The notes below the pieces were generated by a model, which did not search any database, had not been told where the DNA came from, and saw nothing but the letters and a program-made list of their open reading frames with translations. This document shows, in pieces, positions 20,021 to 30,036 of a stretch of 64,000 nucleotides of DNA. The stretch spans positions 124,001-188,000 of the forward strand of contig JAABSC010000003.1 in the NCBI GenBank assembly GCA_011390565.1, written 5' to 3'. Every line of letters starts with the position of its first letter. The stretch's first letter is position 1. The stretch comes from Thioalkalivibrio paradoxus. Lineage in GTDB: Bacteria > Pseudomonadota > Gammaproteobacteria > Ectothiorhodospirales > Ectothiorhodospiraceae. The position numbers and the translations under genes were made by a program.

Positions 20021-20515
20021 TCAAAGGTGCAGCGCAACCTCGCCACGGGCAATCCCCATCACACCCGAGCGCACGACCTCCATCACCGAGAAGTCCTGCA
20101 GTGCATCGAGGAACGAATCGAGCTTGCTGCCGTGTCCCGTGAGTTCCACCACGTAGGTATCCTGCGACACGTCGATGATATTGCCCCGAAAGATATCGGT
20201 CAGACGTTTGGCCTCCTCGCGCTGCGCGGCCTCGGCGACCTTGATCTTGACCATCATCATCTCGCGTTCGATGTGCCGGTGCAGGGTCAGGTCGATCAGG
20301 CGCACCACATCAATCAGCTTGTTCAGCTGCTTGGTGATCTGCTCGATGATCTCCTCGGAGCCGTTGGTGACGATGGTCATCCGCGACAGGCTGGGATCGT
20401 CGGTCGGCGCGACGGTGAGCGACTCGATGTTGTAGCCGCGGGCCGAGAACAGCCCGGAAACGCGCGACAGCGCTCCCGCTTCGTTCTCGAGTAACAGACT
20501 GATGATGTGTCGCAT
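20021..20515 (-). CDS. ilvN: Acetolactate synthase small (regulatory) subunit
   Basis: 164 residues, the length of IlvH/IlvN. It starts MRHIISLLLENEAGALSRVSGLFSARGYNIESLTVAPTDD, an ACT domain that binds valine for feedback inhibition of the large subunit. The second half continues LVELTGHGSKLDSFLDAL-like segments of the ALS C-terminal domain. It follows ilvB by 15 bases and is surely co-transcribed with it. It controls flux into branched-chain amino acids together with IlvB in the cytoplasm. Confidence 0.97.
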   Translation of the reverse strand: MRHIISLLLENEAGALSRVSGLFSARGYNIESLTVAPTDDPSLSRMTIVTNGSEEIIEQITKQLNKLIDVVRLIDLTLHRHIEREMMMVKIKVAEAAQREEAKRLTDIFRGNIIDVSQDTYVVELTGHGSKLDSFLDALQDFSVMEVVRSGVMGIARGEVALHL

Positions 20516-20530
20516 GCTGGTCCCTTATCC

Positions 20531-22249
20531 CTACACCAGGATCATTTCGTTCTGGCCGGCGCCCGCCGGAATCATCGGGTACACGTTCTCGGTCTGGTCG
20601 GTGATGAAGTCCAGGAACACCAACCGGTCCTTCATCGCCAGCGCCTCGCGCAGCGCCCCCTCGACATCGCCCGGCTGCTCGATACGCATGCCGACGTGGC
20701 CGTAGCTCTCGGCCAGCTTCACGAAATCGGGCAGCGCGTCCATGTAGGACATCGCGTACCGGCCCTGGTAGAAGAATTCCTGCCACTGCCGCACCATGCC
20801 CAGGTAGCGGTTGTTGAGGTTCACGATCTTGATGGGCAGCTGGTACTGAAGGCAGGTGGACAACTCCTGTATGCACATCTGGATACTCGCCTCGCCGGTC
20901 ACGCAGGCGACCGTCGCATCCGGGAAGGCGAACTGCGCGCCCATCGCGAACGGCAGTCCCACGCCCATGGTCCCGAGCCCCCCCGAGTTGATCCAGCGAT
21001 TGGGCTTGTCGAAACGGTAGAACTGGGCCGCCCACATCTGGTGCTGGCCCACGTCGGAAGTCACGATGGCGTCACCGCCGGTGAGTTCCCAGAGCTTCTG
21101 GACCACCATCTGGGGCTTGATGATCGGCGACTCGTGATCGAACTTCAGGCAGTCCTTCGCGCGCCACTCCTCGATCTGCTTCCACCACGCCGCCAGCGCC
21201 TCCTGATCCGGCTCCTGCTTCATCGACTCCAGCTCGCGGATCATCTCGCGCAGAACCGGCTCGACCTGGCCGACGATCGGCACATCCACCTTCACGTTCT
21301 TCGAGATCGAAGCCGGATCGACGTCGATGTGCACGATTTTCGCGTAGGGGCAGAATTTCTCGATGTTGCCCGTCACCCGGTCATCGAAGCGCGCACCGAT
21401 CGCGATCAGCACGTCGGTGTAATGCATGGCCATGTTGGCTTCGTAGGTCCCGTGCATGCCGAGCATGCCCAGGAACTGCGGGTCGGATGCAGGGAAACCA
21501 CCCAGGCCCATCAGGGTGTTGGTGATCGGATACCCGAGCTTGCGCGCGAACTCCGTCAACGCGCCGGAGGCCTGGCCCAGAATGATGCCGCCCCCGGTGT
21601 AGAGGATCGGCTTCTTCGCCGACAGGATCAGTTCCAGCGCCTTGCGGATCTGACCGCCGTGACCCCGCGTGGTCGGGTTGTAGGAGCGCATCTTGATCTG
21701 CTGCGGATACTCGAACACGCAGGTCTGCGCCGTCACGTCCTTCGGAATGTCCACCACCACCGGGCCGGGCCGTCCCGTGGTCGCGACGTAAAACGCCTTC
21801 TTGATGGTCGTGGCCAGATCCGCCACGTCCTTGACCAGGAAGTTGTGCTTCACGCAGGGGCGGGTGATGCCCACGGTGTCCACCTCCTGGAAGGCGTCGT
21901 TGCCGATCATGTTGGTCGGCACCTGGCCGCTGAAGACCACCAGGGGCACGGAATCCATGTAGGCATCGGCGATACCCGTCACCGCGTTCGTCGCTCCCGG
22001 GCCGGAGGTCACCAGCGCGACCCCGCACTTGTTCGACGACTTCGCGTAGCCTTCCGCGGCGTGCACCGCACCCTGCTCGTGGCGAACCAGGATATGGGCG
22101 ACCTTGTCCTGCCGATACAGCGCATCGTAGATGTGCAGGACCGCGCCGCCGGGGTAACCGAATACGATGTCGACCCCCTCCTCCTGAAGGCAGCGCACAA
22201 AGATTTCGGCTCCGGTGATGGCGGTCGGCTTCGCGGGGGACTCGGACAT
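20531..22249 (-). CDS. ilvB: Acetolactate synthase large (catalytic) subunit
   Basis: About 572 residues from the ATG at 22249 (MSESPAKPTAITGAEIFVRC). A thiamine-diphosphate enzyme that makes acetolactate or acetohydroxybutyrate from pyruvate. The catalytic glutamate is in VRHEQGAVHAAEGYA. The FAD and quinone-like region is at GGFPASDPQFLGMLGMHG. The ThDP-binding motif GD...NN is in TGEASIQMCIQELSTCLQYQ and IVNLNNRYLGMV; the GDG is changed to GEA, which occurs in some AHAS. First gene of the ilvB-ilvN cluster. Confidence 0.97.
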   Translation of the reverse strand: MSESPAKPTAITGAEIFVRCLQEEGVDIVFGYPGGAVLHIYDALYRQDKVAHILVRHEQGAVHAAEGYAKSSNKCGVALVTSGPGATNAVTGIADAYMDSVPLVVFSGQVPTNMIGNDAFQEVDTVGITRPCVKHNFLVKDVADLATTIKKAFYVATTGRPGPVVVDIPKDVTAQTCVFEYPQQIKMRSYNPTTRGHGGQIRKALELILSAKKPILYTGGGIILGQASGALTEFARKLGYPITNTLMGLGGFPASDPQFLGMLGMHGTYEANMAMHYTDVLIAIGARFDDRVTGNIEKFCPYAKIVHIDVDPASISKNVKVDVPIVGQVEPVLREMIRELESMKQEPDQEALAAWWKQIEEWRAKDCLKFDHESPIIKPQMVVQKLWELTGGDAIVTSDVGQHQMWAAQFYRFDKPNRWINSGGLGTMGVGLPFAMGAQFAFPDATVACVTGEASIQMCIQELSTCLQYQLPIKIVNLNNRYLGMVRQWQEFFYQGRYAMSYMDALPDFVKLAESYGHVGMRIEQPGDVEGALREALAMKDRLVFLDFITDQTENVYPMIPAGAGQNEMILV

Positions 22250-22565
22250 GGCTGCAACGATTCCTGAAGGGTCAATATCGCGATCGTGTGCCGAGCGCGT
22301 ACGAAAGGTCAAAATAGCCTTGCATCGTAATATGAAATGAAACGAGTTTCATCGGTTTGTCATAAACGAATTCTGGAGCCGTCTGAATCGGTTACGTGTT
22401 TTCGCGCGCGCTGAACCCGTATCCGATGATCCGGCCGCAAGCCAGCGCCGCCAAGGGGCATCCCGCCGCGCAAGCTTTGCGCCTCCCAGCCGGATGGTCC
22501 AGCGAAGCGAACACGTTCCTCCATGGTCCTGCATGGCGGAAAACCCCGATGGGCGCTGGCGATGT
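22250..22565. other. Intergenic region upstream of ilvB
   Basis: 316 bases between ilvB (5' end) and the MutS2-like gene (3' end), both on the minus strand. It should hold the ilv promoter. The AT-rich core at about 22310-22375 contains a palindrome ATGAAAC-ga-GTTTCAT at 22337-22352 that could be an operator. I see no leader peptide rich in Leu, Ile or Val, and no T-box-like structure. Confidence 0.45.
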
Positions 22566-24137
22566 TCACCGCGGAGCGGCCTGCGCCGAGGGCAAAGCGG
22601 CCAGATGCTCGCGTGCCCGTGCGACCAGCGCACGCGGCAGGCCGTTGCGCTCGGCGATGGTCAGCCCGAACGACACCCCGGGTTCGCCGGGCACCAGCCG
22701 GTAGGTGGGCGCCAGACGCTCGGCGTCGAACTGCATCGAAGCGTTGAGAATGCCCGGATGCCGGGCCGCGTAATCCTTCAGCGGGGCCAGGTGCGTATTC
22801 ACGATCCCGAAGACGCCCCGCGCCCGCAGTTCGTCCAGCACCGCCATGGCCAGCGCCGCCCCCTCGTCCGGGTCGGTGCCCGTGCCCAGCTCGTCCAGCA
22901 GAATAAGACTCTCCCCGGTCGCGTGCTCGAGCACCCGTTTCAGCACTTCGACATGGCCGGCGAACGTGGACAGATGATGCAGCAGACTCTGGTGATCACC
23001 GACGTCCACCATCAGACGATCGAAACGGCCGATCTCGCAGTCGGCCTCGGCCGGGATGTGCAGTCCGCACCAGGCCATCGTGACCAGCAGGCCCAGGGTT
23101 TTCAGCGCCACCGTCTTGCCCCCGGTGTTCGGACCGGTGATCAGAAGCAGCCGATGATCGTGATCCAGCCTCAGGCTCAACGGCACGGGCCGCGGACCGC
23201 TACCCTCCGCGAATTGCAGCAGGAGCAACGGGTGGTAGGCCTCGTCGAGTCGAGCACCCGCATCCTCGATCAGGCGCGGCGCATGGGCATTCATCTGTTC
23301 CGAAAGGCGGCCGGCGGCAAAAGCCAGGTCGATCCAGGTCAGGGCGCCGAGCAGCCGTTGCAGGTCTTCGAGGTGTTCGCGCACGGTATCGGTGAGTTCC
23401 CGGAGCAGGCGCTGCTGTTCCAGGTTGATACGCTCGAGCACCGTGTCGAGACGGTTGTTCAGCGGTACCGCCTCGATCGGTTCGACGATCTGCTCGCGAC
23501 CGCTGGAGGCGGCGCCACGGCGCACGCCCTTGACACCCGACGCAGCGGACTCGGAAAGGATCAGGACCGCACGTTCCTGGTGCCAGTGCACCCGCCGTTC
23601 GGCACCCGCAGACCCGAGACTGTCGAGACGCCTGCGGACCACCTGCTCGACCTCGGCGCGCAACCTGGACCGCTCGGCATACCCCTCGGCCAGGGCCGTG
23701 CTCGCATCCTCACGCAGCGCACCGCCGGGGCGGAGGCTCCGCTCCAGCCGGGCCAGCAGCGCCGGCGGCGGTTCGAGCTCATGGAGATCCCCCGGATAGA
23801 TCGCCGGGGTATCGGCCAACGCCTGGGCCAGGCGTGCGGCTTCGCGCATCAGCACCTGCAGGTTGTGCATGGCCTGTGCGGAGAGCGCGGCCCCCGGATT
23901 GCCGGCCTGGCGCAAGGCCGGGCGCAGGTCGGGCAAGGCGCCGAGTTCGGGAAGGGATGCCGATTCGATGCGCTGCCGCGCCACGCTCACCGCCTGCTGC
24001 AGCGACCGCGCCACGGTCAGGTTGGGGGCCGGCTCCAGTGCCCGTGCGGCATCAGCGCCATAGGGCGTGACGGTGAGCCGTTCCAGCAGCCGCTGGATGG
24101 CCGGAAAATCCAGGGCCTTGAGATCGACGTCCATCAT
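22566..24137 (-). CDS. Short MutS2-like ATPase without Smr domain
   Basis: 523 residues from ATG at 24137, which overlaps the aldo/keto reductase stop (ATGA). Residues 1-300 match the helical MutS2 core (LDFPAIQRLLERLTVTPYGADAARAL), followed by the ABC-type MutS ATPase: Walker A ITGPNTGGKTVALKTLG and Walker B SLILLDELGTGTDPDEGAALAMA. GIVNTHLAPLKDYA follows. The protein stops soon after the ATPase (...ARAREHLAALPSAQ), so the KOW-like and Smr nuclease domains of full MutS2 (about 780 residues) are absent. MutS2 acts on recombination intermediates or collided ribosomes; this form would lack the nuclease. A 955-codon open frame extends upstream but lies out of frame over the AKR gene. Confidence 0.85.
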   Translation of the reverse strand: MMDVDLKALDFPAIQRLLERLTVTPYGADAARALEPAPNLTVARSLQQAVSVARQRIESASLPELGALPDLRPALRQAGNPGAALSAQAMHNLQVLMREAARLAQALADTPAIYPGDLHELEPPPALLARLERSLRPGGALREDASTALAEGYAERSRLRAEVEQVVRRRLDSLGSAGAERRVHWHQERAVLILSESAASGVKGVRRGAASSGREQIVEPIEAVPLNNRLDTVLERINLEQQRLLRELTDTVREHLEDLQRLLGALTWIDLAFAAGRLSEQMNAHAPRLIEDAGARLDEAYHPLLLLQFAEGSGPRPVPLSLRLDHDHRLLLITGPNTGGKTVALKTLGLLVTMAWCGLHIPAEADCEIGRFDRLMVDVGDHQSLLHHLSTFAGHVEVLKRVLEHATGESLILLDELGTGTDPDEGAALAMAVLDELRARGVFGIVNTHLAPLKDYAARHPGILNASMQFDAERLAPTYRLVPGEPGVSFGLTIAERNGLPRALVARAREHLAALPSAQAAPR

Positions 24138-25297
24138 TCGGCCTTTTGGTACATGCCGAGGTAAGCCTGCCGCTCCAGCAGCGGCAGGGCTGCCACCGCA
24201 AGCAGATCGTCCAGATGTTCCGGGCGGCTGATTCCCACCAGCGAGGTCCCCAGCCCCGGTGTCGAGCGGTTGAACTGCAGTGCGCGCCGGGCCGCATTCG
24301 GGTATTCGGCGAGCCGATCGGCCACGATATCCACGGACTGCCGCCCCAGGTGCCCCTTGAGCAGCGTGTGCGAGGCCATCATGTAGACCTCGAGCTGGTG
24401 CGCAGCCTGCAGGGCGGAGGCTATGTTGCCCTTCCCGGTCGCGGTATTGAAGCGGGTAAACCCCTCCAGCATCACCTGGTTGAAGGGCAGCATCGCCAGT
24501 CGGAAGTGATGCCGCGCGTGGGCGTCGCCGGTAACCTCCTGCGCCGCCCGTTCCGCGAGCCCCTGCATCGAAGTCAGGGACTGGAACTGCGGCGCGTCGG
24601 TCTCCACCCGGAACCCTTCGAATGTGCTGATCCCGTAGGCCCGGATGCGATTCTCCCGCACCGCGCGCTCCAGCAGGGCGAACACCGGCTCGAGCCTTCG
24701 GTTGGTCATTTCCTTGCCGATCTCGGGAATGTGCACCTCGGGCTGGTCGACGAGGAAGGCGTCCAGGGTCTCGACGCCCATTCGGTTGCGCGAGAGATCG
24801 ATCTGGTAGTCGATGTATTCGGGAGTCAGCAAATGCGCGCCTTTGGCAAGCTGTTCTTGGCTTCCGAGTCCCGGCCCGGCGATCTCGCGCTCGAACCAGG
24901 CGTTCATGTCGGCGGGCGGACCGCCGTCCAGGGTCAGAAACCCGCCCTTGCTGATCAGGAACATCGCCTCGCGCGGGACACCCCCGGCCAGGGCACCGCG
25001 CACGCCGGCTCCGACCGCCGCAAGCGAACGGCCGTAGCGATAGTGCGCGGCGGTGTCGATCACGTTGATCCCCGCACCCAGCGCCCGCGCCACGATTTCG
25101 CCGATCCGGGCGTCCATCTCGGGGGTCGCCGCCCCGCCGAAGGTGCCCACACCCAGGCTCGAGAGCCGCATCTTGGCGCGGGTGAACTCGCTGTAGTGCC
25201 CCTCGGCGGCATGCCCTGCCGCCAGGTGCTGCTCGGCGTAGGCACGCGTGGCCTTGGCGTTCGCGTAGCCCGGAATCAGTCCCTCGAACGGCTCCAT
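24134..25297 (-). CDS. Aldo/keto reductase family protein
   Basis: 387 residues from ATG at 25297 (MEPFEGLIPGYANAKATRAY). TIM-barrel oxidoreductase signatures: the N-terminal LSSLGVGTFGGAAT, then INVIDTAAHYRYGRS with the catalytic Asp and Tyr, Lys in FLISKGGFL, and the NADP-binding end GTSLVGISRPEHLDDL. It is longer than typical AKRs because of an insertion around residues 190-260 (SLTSMQGLAERAAQEVTGDA). Substrate unknown. Translationally coupled to the downstream MutS2-like gene. Confidence 0.85.
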   Translation of the reverse strand: MEPFEGLIPGYANAKATRAYAEQHLAAGHAAEGHYSEFTRAKMRLSSLGVGTFGGAATPEMDARIGEIVARALGAGINVIDTAAHYRYGRSLAAVGAGVRGALAGGVPREAMFLISKGGFLTLDGGPPADMNAWFEREIAGPGLGSQEQLAKGAHLLTPEYIDYQIDLSRNRMGVETLDAFLVDQPEVHIPEIGKEMTNRRLEPVFALLERAVRENRIRAYGISTFEGFRVETDAPQFQSLTSMQGLAERAAQEVTGDAHARHHFRLAMLPFNQVMLEGFTRFNTATGKGNIASALQAAHQLEVYMMASHTLLKGHLGRQSVDIVADRLAEYPNAARRALQFNRSTPGLGTSLVGISRPEHLDDLLAVAALPLLERQAYLGMYQKAE

Positions 25298-25481
25298 AAG
25301 AATCCTCGAATATGCAGAGGGCATCGTACGCGACCCCGGCCGCACAGGGAAAATCCGCCCGCGCAAAGCGAGGAATCCATACCGGTACGCGCCCCTCGGC
25401 GTGCGCCCGGGTTCGGGCCGGAAGCCTCTCCACACCCGCGTGCTACGATTCCTGCTCGATTGAAGTCGGGAGGACAGAAAC

Positions 25482-26030
25482 GTGGCGGGGTCACTCAAGG
25501 ATCAGTTGCTGAAAGCCGGCCTGGCCAGCAGGAAGCAGGCAAAGGAGGCCGAACTGGCGAAGCGCCGTGAGCAGAAGCAGAACCGCTCCGGATCCGACCC
25601 GGCAGAACGGGAACGTGCGGCCGCGATCGAAGCCGCGCGCCGGGACAAGATCGCGAAGGATCGCGAACTGAACGAACAACGCCAGCGGGAGAAAGCCCGG
25701 CGCGCCCTGCGGGCCGAGATCCGCCAGCTGGCGGAGCAACACCGGGTTCTACCCCCACCAAATGCCGACGTTCGCTACCATTTCGTTCGGGATGGGCGGG
25801 TCCAGTCCCTCTGGATCGACGCAGAGCTGCAGAAACAGCTCGGTGCCGGGACCCTCAGGCTCGTCGCCGTGGAACAGGCGTTCGTTCTGGTGCCGGCGGA
25901 CATCGCCGAGCGCATCGCGCAACGCGACCCCGAGGCTGTCGTGCAGAACGAAGACGCGTCGAACGCGCGCAACACCGAGGATGACGCGCTCTACGCGCAG
26001 TTTCCGATCCCCGACGACCTGCACTGGTAG
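25482..26030 (+). CDS. DUF2058 nucleic-acid-associated protein (YaiL-like)
   Basis: 182 residues. The GTG start at 25482 is supported by GGGAGGAC just upstream. The protein opens MAGSLKDQLLKAGLASRKQAKE, the DUF2058 hallmark. A Lys/Arg/Glu-rich helical segment follows to about residue 85, then a beta-rich part (NADVRYHFVRDGRVQSLWID...LRLVAVEQAFVLVPADIAERI). The E. coli YaiL homologue co-purifies with nucleic-acid complexes; exact function unknown. Length matches the family. Divergent from the AKR gene. Confidence 0.85.
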   Translation: MAGSLKDQLLKAGLASRKQAKEAELAKRREQKQNRSGSDPAERERAAAIEAARRDKIAKDRELNEQRQREKARRALRAEIRQLAEQHRVLPPPNADVRYHFVRDGRVQSLWIDAELQKQLGAGTLRLVAVEQAFVLVPADIAERIAQRDPEAVVQNEDASNARNTEDDALYAQFPIPDDLHW

Positions 26031-26065
26031 CCACGGACGCCGGTCGGCACCCGAAGCCTTTGCGG

Positions 26066-28633
26066 TCAGCGGCGCAGGCGGAGGTAGATTTCCGGTAGCC
26101 GGCGCGGCAGCTCGTCGACCCGGTCGACGATGGTGTAGTGACCCGGCCCGAAGATCGACGGGAGGTATTCCGCCCCGCTGGGATCCAGCGTGATGCAGAA
26201 GGGATGGATGCCGGCATCCAGGGCTTCCTTCATGGCCATGCGCGTGTCCTCGCGCAGGTAGCGTGCATCACCGCCGTCGTCGTAGTCGGCGGGGCGACCG
26301 TCGGACAGGATCAGCAGCAGCCGGTGCTGGCTCGATACCCGCTGCATCGCCTGCGTCGAATGGCGGATCGCCGCTCCCAGACGTGAAGCCAGGCGTCCGG
26401 AGATGCCGGCGATCCGGGCACGTACGCCGTCATCCAGAGGGTCGGCAAAATCCTTCAGCCAGTAGTAGTGCACCTGGTCGCGCTGTTTCGACGCGAAGCC
26501 GGTGATCGCGCAGGGATCCCCGATGCGGTCGATCGCCTCCGCGAACAGCATCAGGCCCGAGCGCACCCGCTCGACGATCTTCCCCTCGCCCCCGGGGTGC
26601 CGCGCCATGATCGAAGTCGACATGTCGGCCAGCAGCAGCACCGCGGTGTCCCGGTGCTGCACCGCGCGCCGGCGATAGATGAAGGCCTTCGGTGACAACC
26701 CGGCGCGCTTGTCGGCGACGAACTCGGTGACCGCCTCGGTATCGAGTTCGTCGCCGTCCAGCTGCCGGCGCAGCGGCGCGAGTCGCATCGGGCGCTGCAT
26801 CTCGAGCCCGCGCGTCAGGCGCTTGAGCGTATCCGCATGCCCGGCGAGGATCGCCTCGGCGCCAGCCGGGTCCGCCTCGTCGAGGATCCGTTCGTTCAGG
26901 TTCACCCAGTCGCTGATCAGCCGCTGTTCGCGGTAGTCCCATTCCGGGTAGGCGATGCCGTCCTGCCGCGGCGTCCAGGCCACACCACGCTTGGCCACCT
27001 GCGCCGGCTGAGGAATTCCGACACCGATGCGCCCGCCCGATCCCGAAGTGCGTTCCGGCGGCAGCTGGATATCCGCATCCGGATCCTTCTGGGCACCCTC
27101 GGGCGCCTGCTCCGGTGTGTCGTCCTCCTGCTTCTCGCGCTCGAAGCGGTGCTCGTCGTGGGCCTCTCCGGTGTCCCGGAAATCGCCCAGATCCCCTTCT
27201 CGCAAGGGCTGCGGATACACCGGTCGCGCCGCGTTCAGGGATAGCCCGGGCAGATACGCCGAGGCCCGATCCTCGATCCCGATTTCCGGAAAATCGGGAT
27301 CGGCGAAAAGCTGCTCCGCCACCTCCCAGGCATCCCCGACGGTCGCACCGGGCCGCAGCAGCGACTTCAGGCGCGGATCCAGGCGCGGTGGGGTCCCAGC
27401 CGCCGCGTCAACACCATCTTCGCCGGTGCCTCGCAGCGCACGATGCGCCGCCAGCGCCGCCCGGTAGTACGTGCCCGCAGGCTCGTCCGGCATTGGATGG
27501 GCCTCTGCGAGCCGCAGCAGGCGTGCAAGGAAGCCGGGAATCCGCGCGTGAAGCCGGGCGTTCACCCGCAGGTCCTCGGCCAGGTCGAACAGCACCTGGA
27601 AGCGGAACATGCGTTCCGCGAAGGGCGCGAACAGCGGCCGCCACGTGATGCGATCCTGATCGTCCAGCGGCGGATGCGACGTGCCCGCCCGCGCGAACAG
27701 GGCCTCGATGTGCACGCGCGCATAGCTGTCGAAGGCGAGATGGCCCGCACCGTGCTGCACCGCGACGATCGCCTCCTCGCGGCTTCCGAATACCGCGGGA
27801 AGATACAGCCGGCGACCGTCAGTCTCCAGCATGGGACGGCCCTCGCCGGGCTTCCAGTCACTGTCCGCCAGCGGGATCTCCGCGTCCAGCCAGGCCAGCA
27901 GCAACAGGCGCAGGAAACGCCCGTGCAGCCGTCCGCGGTATCCAGGTACCGCGTCGAGGAGGATCTTCAGACCCTCGTCGCTCTCCATGCGGAAATAGGC
28001 TTCGCCGCGCGAGCGGCCCGCCGCCAGCAGGTCTGCCCCGCGCCGTGCCCAGTTCGTCAGACCGGCATCGCCGACGAGGTTGCGCGCGGTGGGCGCGCCC
28101 TCGAGATAGCAGTCCAGTGTCAGCCGGCGCTCGTCATACAGATGCTCCGCCGGGGTGATCAGCGCCAGCAGGCCGTCCACGCCGCGTCCTCCCGCCAGAT
28201 GCTCGAACGGGGATTCGAAATAGGCGCGGGCATCCGGCAGGCTGCGGTGGCACCAGCGCAGCCCGATTTCGAACCACTCGCGTTCGCCCGCCTCGCCCCA
28301 GCTCTCCCGGACCTGATCCACCTGCCCGAGGAACCCCTCGAGCGCGTGGTAGGAATTCACCCAGCGCAGAAACTCGCGGGCCTGGCCGGTCCAGGGCTCT
28401 TCGCTTTGCAGGTTCTCGGCCAGCCGCACCGAGTGCCGCATGAAACTCTTCCCGGCCTCGCGGTCGTGCAGGAACAGATCGCGCGCGGTCTCGATCCAGT
28501 TCCGCGCCGGCGCCGCGCCGATTTCGCGCAGGGCGGGCAGGGCTGCCCGGGCATCGCGTTGCGCGACGAAACTGATCCGCTCCAGTTGCTGCAGAACCTC
28601 TTCGATCGCGACGAGGTCGTCGGCCTCAGCCAT
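26066..28633 (-). CDS. cbbO: Rubisco activase subunit CbbO (NorD-like, VWA domain)
   Basis: 855 residues. A long helical N-terminal region ([21 protein letters not shown]...) is followed by an acidic linker and a C-terminal von Willebrand A domain. That domain has the MIDAS motif DMSTS in [21 protein letters not shown] and a later [14 protein letters not shown]. This is the CbbO/NorD architecture. With the AAA+ protein CbbQ it forms an activase that removes inhibitory sugar phosphates from Rubisco; the VWA domain binds Rubisco. Its start overlaps the end of cbbQ by eight bases. No Rubisco genes are in the window. Confidence 0.93.
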   Translation of the reverse strand: MAEADDLVAIEEVLQQLERISFVAQRDARAALPALREIGAAPARNWIETARDLFLHDREAGKSFMRHSVRLAENLQSEEPWTGQAREFLRWVNSYHALEGFLGQVDQVRESWGEAGEREWFEIGLRWCHRSLPDARAYFESPFEHLAGGRGVDGLLALITPAEHLYDERRLTLDCYLEGAPTARNLVGDAGLTNWARRGADLLAAGRSRGEAYFRMESDEGLKILLDAVPGYRGRLHGRFLRLLLLAWLDAEIPLADSDWKPGEGRPMLETDGRRLYLPAVFGSREEAIVAVQHGAGHLAFDSYARVHIEALFARAGTSHPPLDDQDRITWRPLFAPFAERMFRFQVLFDLAEDLRVNARLHARIPGFLARLLRLAEAHPMPDEPAGTYYRAALAAHRALRGTGEDGVDAAAGTPPRLDPRLKSLLRPGATVGDAWEVAEQLFADPDFPEIGIEDRASAYLPGLSLNAARPVYPQPLREGDLGDFRDTGEAHDEHRFEREKQEDDTPEQAPEGAQKDPDADIQLPPERTSGSGGRIGVGIPQPAQVAKRGVAWTPRQDGIAYPEWDYREQRLISDWVNLNERILDEADPAGAEAILAGHADTLKRLTRGLEMQRPMRLAPLRRQLDGDELDTEAVTEFVADKRAGLSPKAFIYRRRAVQHRDTAVLLLADMSTSIMARHPGGEGKIVERVRSGLMLFAEAIDRIGDPCAITGFASKQRDQVHYYWLKDFADPLDDGVRARIAGISGRLASRLGAAIRHSTQAMQRVSSQHRLLLILSDGRPADYDDGGDARYLREDTRMAMKEALDAGIHPFCITLDPSGAEYLPSIFGPGHYTIVDRVDELPRRLPEIYLRLRR

Positions 28634-29501
28634 GGGCGCTCGCGGACGCCTCCTGAGCCTCGGGGAAATGCGCGGCGATGATCTCCTCGAGCGCCTGCAT
28701 CAGCTCCGGATCATCGGTGATCGGCGCGATCATCGCGGCGCGACAGGCCGTCCGCGGCGACAGGCCCGCCTGCATCAACTCGCCCGCATAGACCAGCGCC
28801 CGCGTCGACGTCGCCTCCTCCAGCCCGTGGTCCTTGAGCACCCGGGCCCGGCGCCCGGCGGCGACGAGCCGCTCCACCCGATCCGTGTCCAGCCCCCCGG
28901 CTTCACGGGCCACGATCTCCCGCTCCACGGCCTCGCTCGGATATTCGAACTGGATTCCGACGAAGCGTTGCTTGGTCGAGGGCTTCAGATCCTTGAGCAC
29001 GGTCTGATACCCGGGGTTATAGGAGATCACCAGCATGAAGTCCTCGTGCGCGTCGACGATGCGGGCACGCTTGTCCAGCGGCAGCTGGCGGCGATGGTCG
29101 GTCAGCGGGTGAATCACCACGGTGGTGTCGGTCCGCGCCTCGACGATCTCGTCGAGATAGCAGATCGCGCCCTCCTTCACCGATCGCGTCAGCGGGCCGT
29201 CCTGCCAGACCGTCTCCTCGCCTTCGAGCAGGAAGCGGCCGACGAGGTCCGAGCTGGTCAGATCCTCATGACAGGCCACGGTGACCAGCGGACGGCCAAG
29301 CACGTGGGCCATGTGTTCGAGGAACCGGGTCTTCCCGCAGCCGGTCGGACCCTTCAGCATCACCGGCAGCCGGCGCGACCAGGCGGCGCGGAAGATCTCC
29401 ACCTCGTTGCCCTGAGGCAGGTAGAACGGCGCATCACCCTCGGCCGGATTCTCGATCACGTCGCGCTCGACGCCGCGCAGGCGGTTCAGCAGGTTCTTCA
29501 T
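28626..29501 (-). CDS. cbbQ: Rubisco activase AAA+ subunit CbbQ (MoxR/NorQ family)
   Basis: 291 residues from ATG at 29501 ([22 protein letters not shown]); an upstream GTG-like frame is not conserved. Walker A is [16 protein letters not shown] and Walker [16 protein letters not shown]. The ring pore and sensor region is [34 protein letters not shown]. The sequence, particularly YNPGYQ and STKQRFV, fits the CbbQ/NorQ branch. It hydrolyses ATP to drive remodelling of inhibited Rubisco through CbbO. First gene of a two-gene operon. Confidence 0.95.
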   Translation of the reverse strand: MKNLLNRLRGVERDVIENPAEGDAPFYLPQGNEVEIFRAAWSRRLPVMLKGPTGCGKTRFLEHMAHVLGRPLVTVACHEDLTSSDLVGRFLLEGEETVWQDGPLTRSVKEGAICYLDEIVEARTDTTVVIHPLTDHRRQLPLDKRARIVDAHEDFMLVISYNPGYQTVLKDLKPSTKQRFVGIQFEYPSEAVEREIVAREAGGLDTDRVERLVAAGRRARVLKDHGLEEATSTRALVYAGELMQAGLSPRTACRAAMIAPITDDPELMQALEEIIAAHFPEAQEASASAHG

Positions 29502-29652
29502 CGTCTCTCCATCGGCCCATCCCCGGGGTTGCGGGTCGGGTGACCCCATTTCCGTGCACGGAATCCCGGGCGCGGATCAAAGTCCTGTATCATTTCAGCT
29601 TTCGCTAATATCGACCATTTCACTGCGAATCCGTACGTTTGGGGAACCCTGC

Positions 29653-29970
29653 ATGAATCTCGTGAAACTGCTCAAGCTCAACAATCTGCAATACAACGCC
29701 AATCGGGATCCGGCGTTCTACCGTCGATCCATCAACGAGGAGTTTCGGCTCCAGGTGATGCTGAGCGGCAGTGGCGAAGCCAAGGCCCGCTTCAGCGTGG
29801 GCGGGAACGCCCTGTGCGAAGATACCGTCACCCTGCCGGGCACCTTCGACTGTCGTTTCCGCTTCGATACCGCGGGGACCCGGGTCGGTGTGCTCGCGAT
29901 CGATGGCGCCGCAGGCGCATTCCACGACACCATCCGCATCGACGTGCTGGAGCACGCCCCGATCGGTTGA
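29653..29970 (+). CDS. Small unknown protein divergent from cbbQO
   Basis: 105 residues, MNLVKLLKLNNLQYNANRDPAFYRRSINEEFRL at the start (family unknown to me). GGGGAA precedes the ATG at a good distance. The protein looks beta-rich from residue 30 on (RLQVMLSGSGEAKARFSVGG, GTFDCRFRFDTAG, RVGVLAIDGAAG, DTIRIDVLEH), like a small Ig-like or jelly-roll fold. No signal peptide. It shares the 151-base upstream region with cbbQ, so the two may be co-regulated. Its function may relate to carbon fixation, but that is inferred from position only. Confidence 0.6.
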   Translation: MNLVKLLKLNNLQYNANRDPAFYRRSINEEFRLQVMLSGSGEAKARFSVGGNALCEDTVTLPGTFDCRFRFDTAGTRVGVLAIDGAAGAFHDTIRIDVLEHAPIG

Positions 29971-29997
29971 GCGCCGCGCGCGGTTCGGTTTTCGATC

Positions 29998-30024
29998 CCG
30001 ACGGGGCTCGCACGGCCCCGTCGG
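29998..30024. other. GC-rich hairpin between convergent genes
   Basis: A perfect 10-bp stem CCGACGGGGC / GCCCCGTCGG with a 7-base loop, between the 3' ends of the small unknown gene (+) and the SulP gene (-). There is no T-tract on either side, so it is not a textbook intrinsic terminator, though the setting suggests a transcript end. Confidence 0.5.
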
Positions 30025-30036
30025 CGGTTCGGGGAC

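Noticed and set aside
22566..25433. A single 955-residue open frame joining MutS2-like sequence to an N-terminal extension
   Set aside because: The extension overlaps the aldo/keto reductase gene in another frame and has no domain; the ATGA overlap at 24134-24137 fits two separate genes.
26066..29501. Reading the CbbO/CbbQ pair as NorD/NorQ of nitric oxide reductase
   Set aside because: No norB or norC is nearby, and the SulP transporter and sulfur genes fit a chemolithoautotroph; a phylogeny could still overturn this.
29998..30024. Intrinsic terminator between the small gene and SulP
   Set aside because: The stem is perfect but no T-tract follows on either strand, so it is listed only as a hairpin.
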